In this document: positions 25,886-37,087 of the stretch, in pieces
Layout: the number at the start of each line of letters is the position of its first letter
Numbering within the stretch: position 1 is the stretch's first letter
Source: an uncultured Tenacibaculum sp.
Lineage (GTDB): Bacteria > Bacteroidota > Bacteroidia > Flavobacteriales > Flavobacteriaceae
Direction of reading: 5' to 3'
Assembly: GCA_947493285.1 (NCBI GenBank)
Contig: CANLQH010000002.1
Span: 310,001 to 374,000, forward strand
DNA: 64,000 nucleotides
Position numbers and translations under genes: made by a program
Notes under the pieces: model-generated
Seen by the model: the letters and a program-made list of their open reading frames with translations, nothing else
What the model was told of the DNA's origin: nothing
Databases searched by the model: none

Positions 25886-28800
25886 TTAGTTTCCTAAGTT
25901 ATATATTAAATTAATTCCTGCGTTAATTGATTGCCTTGGAAAAGTAGTTGAAACAGCATATTGGAATGTTTGATGATTGTAATAAAACGATGCAGTTAAA
26001 TTACTACTTAAATTATAATCGGCGATAAACTTTAAACCGAATAATTTCTCTCCTCCTGTTATCTGATTATTCTCTGTATCTACACTTCTTATTAAGGTTA
26101 AATTATCTCTTAACGAAATATCTGCCCTTAAATTAATATCTCCTTTTAACGTTTCTTTCTTTCCTGTAAAATGTGTTACAAATTTAACATCTCTAATCTT
26201 ATACCCAAACCCTACAACATATTCTGTTCCTTTAATATCTGTTAAAGTATTGTTGTTAAAGTTTAATGTTAAACTTCTATCTCTTCTTATTTCTCCTTTA
26301 AAAGAGAAAGAATTTTTCATTCTGAAATCAACTTTCATTAATGGTGAAAACTCATCAATTAATGTTGCCGACGAAATTAAGTGTTCTGGTTGATAATTCC
26401 CAGAAGTATTTGTATTTGTTAAATTATCTGAATCATATTGTAAATTATTAGTGTAATTACCAATTGTATATGATGATTTATAACCGTGCGATAATGTAAA
26501 TGATGAGAAATTCTTTTTAAACCATTTATATTTCATTAACCCATTAAAACGTAATGTCCAATTAGGGATTGGAATGTTTTTAAAGATTCCTGTATCTACT
26601 GAATTTGGATTATTACCTGAATAAGCTGCTATAAATGCTGGTAACATTACTTGTTGACCACTTTCTTTAAATCCTGCTATTGGCTGACTTGTCGTAGCCA
26701 ATCTATTAGCTATTGTACTTCTGTAGTCTAAGAAATTCTGGTACAAAGTTTCGTTATCAGTAAAAATGGTTCCTAACATAAAATGACTTATACTATAATT
26801 CCCTGTTTCGAATGGCTTTATAAAAGGATCTTGGTGATAATCTGTTGGATCGTTAGGATCTCCTCCAGTTTTTAAAATTACATCTAACTGTTGATTTAAG
26901 TTACTAGTTTGAATTCTAGTTCCTATTAAATCTATCGTTAAGCTTTTAAATGGTTTTACAGAAATATTATAATCCAGTTTCTTATAACTAGTTTTCCCGT
27001 AATTCTTACTATAATAAGGTTGATTTGGATCATCTTGACTGGTTCTTGTAACTAACCAATTGTTTTCAATAGCTCTATTTAAAATATCTGTTTGACTACC
27101 GAATACAAATCCGAAGGTAGGTGCTAAACTTCCTGCCGAATTACTTCTTCCTAAAAAACCAACAGATGGTTTGTACCCTTGTAATAAAGTTCCGTTATTT
27201 TGAGAATAACTAATTTTTGCTCTTTTTACCGATGTTAGCACATCATAAAAACCTTTCATTACTTTTTGTCCGAAAGAAGCATTCTTTTTTAGTTTAGCTT
27301 TTTGAGTTCCTTTTTTGGCACCTAGAGCTACTGTTCCTTTTTTAACTGGCTTCTTTCTTGTTCCTTTTAATAACAATTTATCAAGCCCTAAAGTTTTATA
27401 AAAACGTCCAAAATCAATATTTGTATTTAAATTATGAGTGTTCGCATTCTGAATCATATTACCTACAGCATCGGTATAGCTCAGCTCGTTCCCGTTAGGT
27501 AATATTAAATTACTTTGCGCACTCGACTTCCAATCGAAATCTGCTGTATAACCATAATCGGCAGAAATAAAACTTAAGAAAGGAAATTTATTTAATGGCA
27601 ACTTGTAGGTTGCATTTAACTTTTGATGATAATTATCTGGTCTACCAGTGGTAAAGAATTTATCATAAACTTCTAACTCTTCGTCTTGCCCGAAACTATC
27701 GTAAATATTATTGTTTGTTGCGTTAAAGTTTAACTGTAATGACTTTGTTAAATCGAATCCAATTGTATAATCCCAATTAAACAAAAATCTTCTTTGAGTT
27801 AATTCTGGTTGCGCAACTGGCAAGTCGATAAGGTTTCTTGACTGTTGCGAATTAAAGTTCCTATTAATTCTTGAGTTAATTGCAATCGTTTTTGGTACCG
27901 GGTTAATATTTAAATCTTTTATAAATTTTAAATATTTACTACTTAGTTTTTTTGATTTCTTAAATGGCTCAATAACAAATGGCTTAAATGTAAAATTATA
28001 ACTCGCCCCAGCCATTACATTTTTATTCACATACTTCTGTATGTTATAATCTTTATGAAACTCTTCATTATGCGCATAAGAAACCGAGAAATTTTCTACA
28101 TCGTAAAACTTTGGTTTTTTCTTGCTTTCTGGATTTCTGTTTTTCTTTACATTAATAAAACTAATACTCTTTCTACTTGTATAATCTTGAGCGTTTTTAC
28201 TATTTGGATTTTTATCTAAAGCATCCTTTAATTCAACATCCTGAAATTGAGGATCGTATTTAGGATCTCTAAACTCTTCTCCATAGCTATAACTCATAGG
28301 CACTTGCATGTTCCATTTTTTAGGCATCATTTTACCTAATTGAACATTGGTTGCTACACTATACTGTTTTATTTCCTCTATACTTCTCTGTTGTACGCGA
28401 TCTTCAACATTTCCAAAACCTATGGTCGACATTCTACCTGCTAAAGAAACATCCATTACATCAGCAAGATTCGCATCTGCGTTTAACACTGCAGCCCATC
28501 CTCCTTTATTATCAAAACCTACAGCACGTAACTCATTAAACCAAACCTCAATAGATTTATTAGCTGTTGAAGTATTTTTCACTCCCAACATAACGGTATT
28601 AACTTGAGCTAAAGTAGGATTTCCTCTAACAGAAATTTTTAATCCATTTGAGCTTACCGATGAAAATATATCAGTAATATTTACTCCTGTTGGTCTTTCT
28701 ATTTTTAAGTTTGCTAACTCTTGTAATGGCACTTCTAAATCATTGATTTCTGGCCAAACTTGATCTGCAATTGGAGTTTCATTTAATTCTTGTTTACTAT

Positions 28801-31800
28801 AAACAAGTGGTTTTTCAATTTCGTAATAGTTATCATTTAAATCGGTACCTAAACGAATAATCGCAACGGCATTTGTTTCATCTCCTTGAGCGGCAAGCCT
28901 ATCAGGATCTTCAGCATGTAAAAACATACGCAGCTTTTTATACCTACGCATATCAATACTAATATTTTTATAAATAGTTCTTATATCGTCAGCTGGTAAA
29001 TCAGTAACTTTTAACGTAACCGATTGTTCGTTTTGACGCTGAATTCTATTTGTTCCTTGTAATTGTTCTCTTTGAATTCCTGGAGGAAGGGCGTATCGTT
29101 CTTGGTTTTGCTCGATACTAACAACTCCTACTTCAAATTTATTTAATTCATCAGTGTCTAAATTCACAGGTGTTGTTGTACTTGGTAATACTTTTGTATA
29201 ACGTCTCCAATCACCACGAACCAATTCTAATTCACCAAAACGTAATACAACTGGCATTTTAAACTGAGTAAGAAACATTCTTATAAAGCGAATACTATTA
29301 AAATCTGTAATACCATTAATTCTTTGAGAATCTGTTATATTTCTAACTGGGATTCTAAACTGATACCATGTAGTATTTCTTGTTGCCCCGTTTGATAATG
29401 TTATTGGTGTACTTTTTACATCAATAATATGGTTTTGACCTACTTGTAAATCTGATTTATTAAACGAAACCTCGTATTCAAAATAACTGTTTACAGGGTT
29501 CATTGTTTGATCCTTATTAATATCCTCCACATCTGGATATGCAGTTGAAGAAGTCGGAAAAGCTTCATTTGACTGACTTACTGTTGGCGAATTACCTTGA
29601 GTACCATTAAAATTCTTATATCTTGATAATACTGAATTAGAACTTTCGATTGCACCTCCTCTAAAAAATTGAAAATTATCTCCTGCTGGATCGTCTAACG
29701 AAGCAAATGCTGGGTATTTTGCTCTTTCTTCTTCATCTGTTAGTCCATCTAACCCAATATCTTGGTTTGTTCTAGCTTCATTACTCGCATCAAAAGCATA
29801 CAATATTGATGGGTTAATTGGAATATTACCCCAATCGGTTGAATTAATATTAGTTCCGTCTATTTTATTACCATCAGCTGGTAAACCATTCTCATATTGC
29901 TTTCTACCATCCTTTAAAATATCCTCAGAAACATTACCTAAATTAATGAATAATTTACCTACTTGATTAGTCGGGTCTTGCGGATTTAACCCTACTGGTA
30001 ATCCTTCATCTGGTCTTATTCCATATTCTTCATAAGGATCCATAACCCAAAACTGAATATATTCTACATTGGCCTGTTCAAAATTATTGGTTGTTAAAGG
30101 ACGCATTATACCTCCCCAACGTTCTTCAGGAAGAACTGTACTTGCATTTTGATTATAATTATAAGGTCCTCTTTCTGATGGATAATACGCTAAATCTAAA
30201 GTTCGCACTAAATTTTGCTGTGTAATATCTAAATCGGTATCAGGAAATAATTCGTTATAACGAATTTGACGAACTTCGTTTCTTGACAATTCATTTTCAT
30301 CAATATTATTAGGCCTATTTCCTGTACCATAAAAAAGTTGATCGATATTATACCAAGCTATTTTCCCTCTTTTATAATTATAAGATAAATCAAAAGTACC
30401 TCCATCGAACCCTTGAGATTCTGGAGTACTCGCTAAGAACCATTGCTGTGGCGAACTTAAGTTTATAGGTATTTGTGATGCTTCAAAATCATCTAGATAA
30501 GAAGTGGCTGTACCATCTACATTAATTCCGCTTGGTGCTCCTGGTAACAGGTACGCAAAATCTGCTCTTACCGATACATTAGACGGCGCATCAGTTTCAA
30601 CAAAAGGTAATTTATTTGCTAGCTTTGTTAAGTAAGGAACTTCGGCAGAATAATCTACATTTAAACCTAACATTACATTATCAATCGGTTCTCCTCCAAG
30701 ATTTACTTTTGGTGTTATTGGTCTCTCACTTACATTTAAAAATGTACCTCCTAAAATAAACTTATCTGAAAAACGATGTTCTACATCAACACCAAAAAAT
30801 GTTTTTCTTTGTTGATTAAAGAACGTATTATTCTCAACTGTTGCATTAATTGGAATACCAGAAGCTTCCAATCCTGGATCTAAAACTTGTACACGTCCTA
30901 GTTGATAATCTACAACGTAATCTATTCCCTCTACTAATTGTCTACCACCTGCGGTAACACGAACAGAACCTCTAGGCACATTAAATGCTCCTAAAGAAAT
31001 ACCTCTGCTTGTTTCAGATTTAAAGTATCCTTTTAAAAAGAACTTATCTAAATTTTGATATTCGTTTTTTGCTTGAATTTTAGTCGTTAAATATAGTTCT
31101 TCAAACACATATTTTTCCTCATCAGTAGCAGATGATAATTGACTTTTAAGATCTGCTCCAAAAGGTTCTGGCTCTGGAAATAACACATAACCTCTTTGAG
31201 AATTTACTGTAACTCCATCTACATAATCGAAAAAACCATCTCCATTAGGTACAGCATACTGACTCTGATCTAATTTATCAAGATTTAAGATTCGCAATAA
31301 AGGTTTATCTGCAATCCCTGGTGTTAATGCATTCTGTAGTGTATTTTGTAATGTCCCGGTTTCATCATCTCGATACAATAACTCAAAACGAAAACCATCA
31401 CGTTGTAATGGAAAAGCTCCTAACGCATACACATTTTTCATCATTAAACGCCATGTTGGAAAAGGTTCTCCAAGACTTGTTGGTGTGGAAGTATTTGGAC
31501 GTACCGTGTTTAAAATTTCACTACGCAATAATTTTACTACAATATTTGCTGGTGCTACCACTCCATCATTCGAAAATTCACCAACTTTAAATACTGTTTC
31601 GCTATTAGACGCTCCAACAACAGTATATTCATAAGCTACAGCTAAAACTTCTCCATCATTCAATCTTCTATTCAAAGAAATGAACCCTAATTGTGGATGC
31701 AATGTAAATTCATTTGCTTGTAATTTACGAGCATTCTGTAAGTATGAATAGTTAAATCCTTGTTGAGGAGGAACTTCAGTTCCAATAGCTGTATCAACAG

Positions 31801-33013
31801 ATGCTACATCTCTAATACCCCCTACTGTAGTGCTTAATAAATTATTTAAGTTATTAACCTCATTGTATGGTAACCTCTTCATATTTACAGTTACCGCTCC
31901 TCCTACTGTAGTAATTTCCGTAGGGTTTACCTCATTTGCATCGCTAGACTCACCTAAATCGGCAAGTGCTACAATACTACGGTAATCAGTTACATTTTGG
32001 TTTCTATTAGTTACCCAAACCTCAACTCTTGTAATATTTATTGGACTATTAATTAAAGGGTAATTATTTAACGACTCTTTATAATTTTCTCTAAAGTATT
32101 GTGATAAAAAGAAGTGACGATCATTATCATAATCAGAAGCTCTTAATTCAAAAGGTTCAATCGTTGCGCCACCTTCTGCAATTACTGTTCTAGATTGAGA
32201 ATTTTGCTGAGAAAACGCAGCGGTTATATATGTTTTTCCAAATTGCAACTCTGTTTTTACACCAAATAAAGCCTGAGCCCCATTAATTAAAGAGTTTTTA
32301 ATTGGCATACTAATATTACCTGCTTCAATATTTCTAATAATATCGTCTTCAGTAGGCGTATACTCTAACTTGATAATATTTTGAAAATCGAAAGTAGATT
32401 GTGTGTCGTAATTTGCAGTTACTTTTAATCGTTTACCAACTTTGGCTTGTAAACTGGCACTTATTTGCTGATCAAAATCGAAAGTAAAACTACTTTGGTT
32501 TTCGATTGAAATTTGAGGATTCTCATTTTTTTGATAAATACCTCCTAATTTAATATTTACTTGTCCTGAAGGAATAACCTCAACGGTATTACCCCCAAAA
32601 ACCGATTCGAAAAACTTAGAATTTACATAATACTTCGGTAATAAATTTCTTTTCGCGTTTCTATTTCCTTTTTTCTTCGGATTAGAAGCATCTATCTTTT
32701 CTTTAAAGTAGCCTTTTAAATCATTTTTTAATCGATACTTATCATACTCTTCTGGAGTCATAAAAATTGGAGTACCCACATAATAGTCTCCAATTTTTTC
32801 TACAAGTACAAATTTATTTAATGCTTTATCGTAGGTAACAACTTTCTCTGTTGGATTCTGTAAAAATAAGCTTCCGTTTTGGTTGTACTTAAAATTGTAT
32901 TTTAGAGGTGCTACGGTATCATTTTGTACAGCATTTGTACTGTTAGTTTGCGTATTTTGTGAAAACGAAACAACACTTACTAAGATAGCAAGTGTTGTAA
33001 ACAATTTATTCAT
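25886..33013 (-). CDS. sprA: Cell-surface protein SprA (type IX secretion translocon)
   Basis: 2375 aa from ATG 33013; an upstream TTG at 33028 would add five residues before the signal peptide MNKLFTTLAILVSVVSFSQ and is rejected. SprA is the giant outer-membrane beta-barrel that forms the T9SS export channel and is needed for gliding in flavobacteria; the known F. johnsoniae protein is about this size. Signs are the N-terminal KGYFKEKIDASNPKKKGNRN region, SprA-type repeats (GGNTVEVIPSGQVNIKLG, FLGVDVEHRFSDKFILGG-like), the YLDDFEASQIPINL segment, and a long run of barrel strands ending INAGINLIYNLGN. It lies 20 bases after ruvA and 26 bases before gcvH. No internal stop or frameshift is seen over 7 kb. 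Confidence 0.96.
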   Translation of the reverse strand: MNKLFTTLAILVSVVSFSQNTQTNSTNAVQNDTVAPLKYNFKYNQNGSLFLQNPTEKVVTYDKALNKFVLVEKIGDYYVGTPIFMTPEEYDKYRLKNDLKGYFKEKIDASNPKKKGNRNAKRNLLPKYYVNSKFFESVFGGNTVEVIPSGQVNIKLGGIYQKNENPQISIENQSSFTFDFDQQISASLQAKVGKRLKVTANYDTQSTFDFQNIIKLEYTPTEDDIIRNIEAGNISMPIKNSLINGAQALFGVKTELQFGKTYITAAFSQQNSQSRTVIAEGGATIEPFELRASDYDNDRHFFLSQYFRENYKESLNNYPLINSPINITRVEVWVTNRNQNVTDYRSIVALADLGESSDANEVNPTEITTVGGAVTVNMKRLPYNEVNNLNNLLSTTVGGIRDVASVDTAIGTEVPPQQGFNYSYLQNARKLQANEFTLHPQLGFISLNRRLNDGEVLAVAYEYTVVGASNSETVFKVGEFSNDGVVAPANIVVKLLRSEILNTVRPNTSTPTSLGEPFPTWRLMMKNVYALGAFPLQRDGFRFELLYRDDETGTLQNTLQNALTPGIADKPLLRILNLDKLDQSQYAVPNGDGFFDYVDGVTVNSQRGYVLFPEPEPFGADLKSQLSSATDEEKYVFEELYLTTKIQAKNEYQNLDKFFLKGYFKSETSRGISLGAFNVPRGSVRVTAGGRQLVEGIDYVVDYQLGRVQVLDPGLEASGIPINATVENNTFFNQQRKTFFGVDVEHRFSDKFILGGTFLNVSERPITPKVNLGGEPIDNVMLGLNVDYSAEVPYLTKLANKLPFVETDAPSNVSVRADFAYLLPGAPSGINVDGTATSYLDDFEASQIPINLSSPQQWFLASTPESQGFDGGTFDLSYNYKRGKIAWYNIDQLFYGTGNRPNNIDENELSRNEVRQIRYNELFPDTDLDITQQNLVRTLDLAYYPSERGPYNYNQNASTVLPEERWGGIMRPLTTNNFEQANVEYIQFWVMDPYEEYGIRPDEGLPVGLNPQDPTNQVGKLFINLGNVSEDILKDGRKQYENGLPADGNKIDGTNINSTDWGNIPINPSILYAFDASNEARTNQDIGLDGLTDEEERAKYPAFASLDDPAGDNFQFFRGGAIESSNSVLSRYKNFNGTQGNSPTVSQSNEAFPTSSTAYPDVEDINKDQTMNPVNSYFEYEVSFNKSDLQVGQNHIIDVKSTPITLSNGATRNTTWYQFRIPVRNITDSQRINGITDFNSIRFIRMFLTQFKMPVVLRFGELELVRGDWRRYTKVLPSTTTPVNLDTDELNKFEVGVVSIEQNQERYALPPGIQREQLQGTNRIQRQNEQSVTLKVTDLPADDIRTIYKNISIDMRRYKKLRMFLHAEDPDRLAAQGDETNAVAIIRLGTDLNDNYYEIEKPLVYSKQELNETPIADQVWPEINDLEVPLQELANLKIERPTGVNITDIFSSVSSNGLKISVRGNPTLAQVNTVMLGVKNTSTANKSIEVWFNELRAVGFDNKGGWAAVLNADANLADVMDVSLAGRMSTIGFGNVEDRVQQRSIEEIKQYSVATNVQLGKMMPKKWNMQVPMSYSYGEEFRDPKYDPQFQDVELKDALDKNPNSKNAQDYTSRKSISFINVKKNRNPESKKKPKFYDVENFSVSYAHNEEFHKDYNIQKYVNKNVMAGASYNFTFKPFVIEPFKKSKKLSSKYLKFIKDLNINPVPKTIAINSRINRNFNSQQSRNLIDLPVAQPELTQRRFLFNWDYTIGFDLTKSLQLNFNATNNNIYDSFGQDEELEVYDKFFTTGRPDNYHQKLNATYKLPLNKFPFLSFISADYGYTADFDWKSSAQSNLILPNGNELSYTDAVGNMIQNANTHNLNTNIDFGRFYKTLGLDKLLLKGTRKKPVKKGTVALGAKKGTQKAKLKKNASFGQKVMKGFYDVLTSVKRAKISYSQNNGTLLQGYKPSVGFLGRSNSAGSLAPTFGFVFGSQTDILNRAIENNWLVTRTSQDDPNQPYYSKNYGKTSYKKLDYNISVKPFKSLTIDLIGTRIQTSNLNQQLDVILKTGGDPNDPTDYHQDPFIKPFETGNYSISHFMLGTIFTDNETLYQNFLDYRSTIANRLATTSQPIAGFKESGQQVMLPAFIAAYSGNNPNSVDTGIFKNIPIPNWTLRFNGLMKYKWFKKNFSSFTLSHGYKSSYTIGNYTNNLQYDSDNLTNTNTSGNYQPEHLISSATLIDEFSPLMKVDFRMKNSFSFKGEIRRDRSLTLNFNNNTLTDIKGTEYVVGFGYKIRDVKFVTHFTGKKETLKGDINLRADISLRDNLTLIRSVDTENNQITGGEKLFGLKFIADYNLSSNLTASFYYNHQTFQYAVSTTFPRQSINAGINLIYNLGN

Positions 33014-33033
33014 AACTGTTTTCTCCAACCTTT

Positions 33034-33615
33034 TTATAAGTTTTTCAACGCCTGCTTTATTAGCTTTTCAACACTAGCATCAGGTGTTTCTTTTAATATA
33101 TTCCCTATTACTTTATCTGCTTGCTTACGAGCAAAACCAAGTACTTCTAAAGCAGATAACGCTTCTTCTTTATTTGTATTGTTTTGTACAACCGAAACTT
33201 CATCTAAATCAAAGGTTTTAAGTATTTTGTCTTTTAAATCAACGATTACTCTTTGAGCTGTTTTTGCGCCAATACCTTTAACTGACTGAATTAACTTCAC
33301 ATCTTCAGATGCTATCGCTTGTTGTATTTCTTTAGAAGTCATTGATGATAACATTGTTCGAGCTGTACTTGGACCAACTCCGGATACCGAAGTTAACAAA
33401 CGAAACACTTCACGTTCAATTTTATTTGCAAAACCAAATAAAGTATGCGCATCTTCTCTAACAGATAAGTGGGTGTATAACAATACATTTTCATCATTTG
33501 GTAATGCTGAATATGTATTTAAAGAAATATGCATTAAATATCCTACTCCGTTGCAATCAACTACTGCATAGGTAGGATTTTTCTCCACAAGTTTCCCCTT
33601 TATTTGTGTTATCAT
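33034..33615 (-). CDS. ruvA: Holliday junction helicase subunit RuvA
   Basis: 193 aa. RuvA binds four-way junctions and loads the RuvB motor. An N-terminal OB-fold (MITQIKGKLVEKNPTYAVVDCNGVGY) is followed by two helix-hairpin-helix motifs (SVSGVGPSTARTML and SVKGIGAKTAQRVIVDLKDK), an acidic linker, and the C-terminal RuvB-binding domain (EALSALEVLGFARKQADKV). ruvA heads the ruvA-sprA-gcvH-vanZ-tonB run. Sixteen bases before its ATG is a perfect palindrome (33631-33649) that could be an operator. Confidence 0.97.
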   Translation of the reverse strand: MITQIKGKLVEKNPTYAVVDCNGVGYLMHISLNTYSALPNDENVLLYTHLSVREDAHTLFGFANKIEREVFRLLTSVSGVGPSTARTMLSSMTSKEIQQAIASEDVKLIQSVKGIGAKTAQRVIVDLKDKILKTFDLDEVSVVQNNTNKEEALSALEVLGFARKQADKVIGNILKETPDASVEKLIKQALKNL

Positions 33616-33630
33616 TTAATTGATTTTCTA

Positions 33631-33649
33631 TTTGTCTAAAGTAGACAAA
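33631..33649. promoter_or_regulatory. Perfect 8-3-8 palindrome in the ruvA leader
   Basis: TTTGTCTA-AAG-TAGACAAA, centred 25 bases before the ruvA ATG and overlapping a -7-like TATTTTG. Too close to the gene and without a T run to be a terminator; a repressor-binding site is a plausible but unproven reading. Confidence 0.4.
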
Positions 33650-33694
33650 ATATTTCTTTTCAAAAACCTAACTTAAAAGGATTTAAAAGGCGTA

Positions 33695-35977
33695 TTATTT
33701 CTTTGCTTTTCTTGCTTTATTTTGTGCATCAACTACTGCAACCGCAGCCATGTTTACCATTTCATCTACACTTGCTCCTAACTGTAAAATATGAACAGGC
33801 TTACTCATTCCTAATAAAATTGGACCAATAGATTCTACTCCATCAACCTGCTTCATTAGTTTATAAGTAATATTTGCTGATTCTAAATTTGGGAAAATTA
33901 AAATATTCGCTCTTTTACCATTCAGTTTAGAGAAAGGGAATTCTTTAGCTAATAACTCAGGGTTCAAAGCAAAATCTGCCTGTAATTCTCCATCTACAAT
34001 TACATGTGGATGATGACGATGAATATAAGAAACTGCTTCTCTTATTTTTACTGAACTTTCAGACTTTGAAGATCCGAAGTTAGAAAAACCTAACATCGCA
34101 ATGTGAGGTTTCATTCCAAACATTTTTGCTAATACAGATGTTAACTGAGAAATCTTTGCTAAATCTTTTGCTGTTGGGTTGATGTTAATTGTAGTATCTG
34201 CTAAAAACATTGGTCCTTGTTTAGTCAACATCATATTTGTTGCTGCCACACGAGTAACTCCTTTATCTTTTTCAATTAACTCTAACATTGGTTTTACAAC
34301 CGATGGGTAAGGTCTAGAATATCCAGTAATTAAAGCATCTGCCTCTCCAGTATTTACCATCATTGCAGCAAAATAGTTACGTTCACGCATCCATTTTTGA
34401 GCCTCTAACAATGTAATTCCTTTTCTTCTTCTAGATTCCCAGAAAGTTTGAGCAAATCGAATTCTTCTTTCTTTTTCTTCAGAAGTTTTAGGATCAATAA
34501 TTAACACATCAGCATCAAATCCTAATTCTTCTTTTAACTCAAGAATGATTTCTTTTTTTCCTAATAAAATAGGAATCCCTATTTTCTCTTCATAAACTCT
34601 CTGAGCCGCTTTTAACACATCTAAATGATCAGCTTCAGCAAACACTACTCGTTTAGGATCTTTCTTTGCACGGTTATGCAATAAACGCACTTCCTTGCTT
34701 CCCGTTCCTGAGCGGTCCATTAGTTCATCACGATATTTATCCCAATCAGTTATTGGTTCTTTTGCTACTCCAGAATCCATAGCAGCTTTTGCAATTGCTG
34801 GTGGAATCTCATAAATTAATCTTGGATCAAAAGGTTTTGGAATGATATATTCTTTTCCAAAAGATAAACTTACCTCGTCATAAACAATATTTACTTGTTC
34901 TGGCACCGACTGTTTAGCTAGATCTGCTAAAGCATGAACGGCTGCCATCTTCATTTCTTCATTAATTTTTGTAGAACGTACATCTAACGCTCCTCTAAAA
35001 ATAAATGGAAAACCAAGTACATTATTTACTTGATTAGGGTGATCTGACCTACCAGTAGCCATAATAATATCATCTCGAGTTGCAATTGCTAAATCATATC
35101 CTATCTCTGGTTCTGGATTTGCCATTGCAAACACAATAGGGTCTTTAGCCATCGACAACAACATCTCTGGTGTAACAACATTTCCTTTAGAAAGTCCTAT
35201 AAACACATCTGCATTATGCATTGCTTCTTCTAAAGTATTTACATCTTTATCGGTTGCAAACTCTGCTTTTTGTGAAGTTAAATTATCTCTATCTTTTCTA
35301 ATAACACCCTTACTATCACACATTACTACGTTTTCGCGTTTAGCACCTAATGCTAAATACAAACGAGTACATGAAATTGCTGCTGCACCAGCTCCGTTAA
35401 CTACAATTTGAACTTTAGAAATATCTTTTTTAATAATTTCTAATGCGTTTTTTAACGCTGCTGCAGAGATGATAGCTGTTCCATGCTGATCATCATGCAT
35501 TACAGGAATATCTAATTCTTCTTTTAATCTTCTTTCAATCTCAAAAGCCTCTGGTGCTTTAATATCCTCAAGGTTTATCCCTCCAAAAGTAGGAGCAATT
35601 GCTTTTACCGTTTCAACAAATTTATCAACATCGGTAGCGTCAACTTCAATATCAAAAACATCAATATCAGCGAAGATTTTAAACAACAATCCTTTACCTT
35701 CCATTACAGGTTTTGATGCCTCAGGACCTATATTTCCTAAACCTAAAACTGCTGTTCCGTTAGAGATTACAGCTACTAAATTACTCTTTGCTGTATATTT
35801 ATAAACGTTGTTTTTATCTTTTGCTATTTCTAAACAAGGCTCTGCTACTCCAGGAGAATATGCCAACGACAAATCGTGTTGTGTTGCATATTTTTTAGTA
35901 GGTACTACTGCAATTTTCCCTGGTTTTGGTTTTGCATGATATAATAAAGCTTCGTGCCTCTTTCTAGAATCACTCAT
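33695..35977 (-). CDS. maeB: NADP-dependent malic enzyme (MaeB type)
   Basis: 760 aa. Decarboxylates malate to pyruvate with NADP reduction. The N-terminal malic domain holds [18 protein letters not shown] (~34-51) and the catalytic region [18 protein letters not shown]. The NAD(P)-binding part has [11 protein letters not shown]. The C-terminal ~330 residues (from ~[22 protein letters not shown]) are the phosphotransacetylase-like domain typical of MaeB, generally regulatory (acetyl-CoA sensing) rather than catalytic. It is monocistronic: a TAnnTTTG element lies 24 bases upstream, and ruvA starts 79 bases after its end. Confidence 0.96.
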   Translation of the reverse strand: MSDSRKRHEALLYHAKPKPGKIAVVPTKKYATQHDLSLAYSPGVAEPCLEIAKDKNNVYKYTAKSNLVAVISNGTAVLGLGNIGPEASKPVMEGKGLLFKIFADIDVFDIEVDATDVDKFVETVKAIAPTFGGINLEDIKAPEAFEIERRLKEELDIPVMHDDQHGTAIISAAALKNALEIIKKDISKVQIVVNGAGAAAISCTRLYLALGAKRENVVMCDSKGVIRKDRDNLTSQKAEFATDKDVNTLEEAMHNADVFIGLSKGNVVTPEMLLSMAKDPIVFAMANPEPEIGYDLAIATRDDIIMATGRSDHPNQVNNVLGFPFIFRGALDVRSTKINEEMKMAAVHALADLAKQSVPEQVNIVYDEVSLSFGKEYIIPKPFDPRLIYEIPPAIAKAAMDSGVAKEPITDWDKYRDELMDRSGTGSKEVRLLHNRAKKDPKRVVFAEADHLDVLKAAQRVYEEKIGIPILLGKKEIILELKEELGFDADVLIIDPKTSEEKERRIRFAQTFWESRRRKGITLLEAQKWMRERNYFAAMMVNTGEADALITGYSRPYPSVVKPMLELIEKDKGVTRVAATNMMLTKQGPMFLADTTININPTAKDLAKISQLTSVLAKMFGMKPHIAMLGFSNFGSSKSESSVKIREAVSYIHRHHPHVIVDGELQADFALNPELLAKEFPFSKLNGKRANILIFPNLESANITYKLMKQVDGVESIGPILLGMSKPVHILQLGASVDEMVNMAAVAVVDAQNKARKAKK

Positions 35978-36001
35978 AAAATTGTTGTTTGTTTGAACCT
36001 A

Positions 36002-36009
36002 CAAATATA
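36002..36009 (-). promoter_or_regulatory. -7 promoter element for maeB
   Basis: TATATTTG on the minus strand, 24 bases before the maeB ATG. No -33 TTTG at 19-base spacing. Confidence 0.5.
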
Positions 36010-36040
36010 CGCTTTTCACGGAAAGGTGTTTCTTACCTTT

Positions 36041-36967
36041 TTAATCTTGGAGAAATTGAATATTTCTAGTTAATCCTGAAAACTTAGTTCTTTTAACTGC
36101 GGATTTTTTAAACACCTTACTAAAAGTATCTTGCGTTAATTCTTGCCAATCTCTTTGTGTCATTTCCAACAAGTTTTCTTGTGGTTTAAACAACGGTTCT
36201 GAATGTGGTTTTGAGAAACGATTCCACGGACAAACATCTTGACAAGTATCGCAACCAAACATCCAACCGTCTGTTTTTCCTTTAAATTCAGTTGGAATAG
36301 CATCTTTTAATTCAATAGTAAAATACGATATACATTTACTACCATCAACTGTATTATTCGGTAAAATTGCTTGAGTAGGACAAGCATCTATACAACGAGT
36401 ACATTCTCCACAATGATCTGTTTTAAAAGGATCGTCATACTCAAGTTCTAAGTCTATAATTAGTTCTGCTAAAAAAAAGAATGAACCTTGTTGCTTTTGT
36501 ATTAATAGTGTATGCTTTCCATTCCATCCTAACCCTGCTTTTTCTGCCCAAGCACGTTCTAAAACCGGAGCTGAATCAACAAAACACCTTCCTGAAACTT
36601 CTCCAATCTCATCATTAATTAACTGTAATAATTCTCGTAGTTTTTCTTTTATTACATGATGATAATCTTGTCCGTAAGCATATTTAGACACTTTATAAGT
36701 TCCTTCATTCTGAACTTCTTCTGGAAAATAATTATAAGATAATGAAACTACTGATTTAGCTCCATCAACCAACAAACGAGGATCTAAGCGTTTATCAAAA
36801 TGATTTTCCATATAACGCATTTCGCCATGATAATCATTCTTTAGCCACTCCTCTAATCTAGGTGCTTCATCTTCTAAAAAATCAGCTTTTGCAATACCAC
36901 ATTCTAAAAAACCCAAACGTTTCGCTTGAGCTTTTATAAAACTTGAATATTGCTGTATCTGAATCAA
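36041..36967 (-). CDS. queG: Epoxyqueuosine reductase QueG
   Basis: 308 aa. Reduces epoxyqueuosine to queuosine in tRNA wobble positions using cobalamin and two 4Fe-4S clusters. The cluster motifs are [16 protein letters not shown] (~185-200) and [12 protein letters not shown] (~235-246), and the cobalamin/substrate domain includes [12 protein letters not shown] and [11 protein letters not shown]. It lacks the C-terminal HEAT-like extension of longer QueG proteins (~380 aa), matching a short form. The start is TTG at 36967: the frame is closed upstream by a stop, contains no ATG before the conserved N-terminus ([19 protein letters not shown]), and the TTG lies 20 bases after a -7 element. Confidence 0.94.
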   Translation of the reverse strand: MIQIQQYSSFIKAQAKRLGFLECGIAKADFLEDEAPRLEEWLKNDYHGEMRYMENHFDKRLDPRLLVDGAKSVVSLSYNYFPEEVQNEGTYKVSKYAYGQDYHHVIKEKLRELLQLINDEIGEVSGRCFVDSAPVLERAWAEKAGLGWNGKHTLLIQKQQGSFFFLAELIIDLELEYDDPFKTDHCGECTRCIDACPTQAILPNNTVDGSKCISYFTIELKDAIPTEFKGKTDGWMFGCDTCQDVCPWNRFSKPHSEPLFKPQENLLEMTQRDWQELTQDTFSKVFKKSAVKRTKFSGLTRNIQFLQD

Positions 36968-36987
36968 AACCTGTGTTTTTAGTTGAA

Positions 36988-36995
36988 CAAAATTA
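36988..36995 (-). promoter_or_regulatory. -7 promoter element for queG
   Basis: TAATTTTG on the minus strand, 20 bases before the TTG start; it supports that start. Confidence 0.5.
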
Positions 36996-37087
36996 CCAAA
37001 CTTTTATTTTATAATTTTATTCACTCTTACTTAACAAATAATTATAGAACTTTGTTCGTTAGTATATAAAGTTAACTTTCTTATTTC

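Noticed and set aside
33014..33028. TTG start extending sprA upstream
   Set aside because: Adds five residues before a clean signal peptide that begins at ATG 33013.
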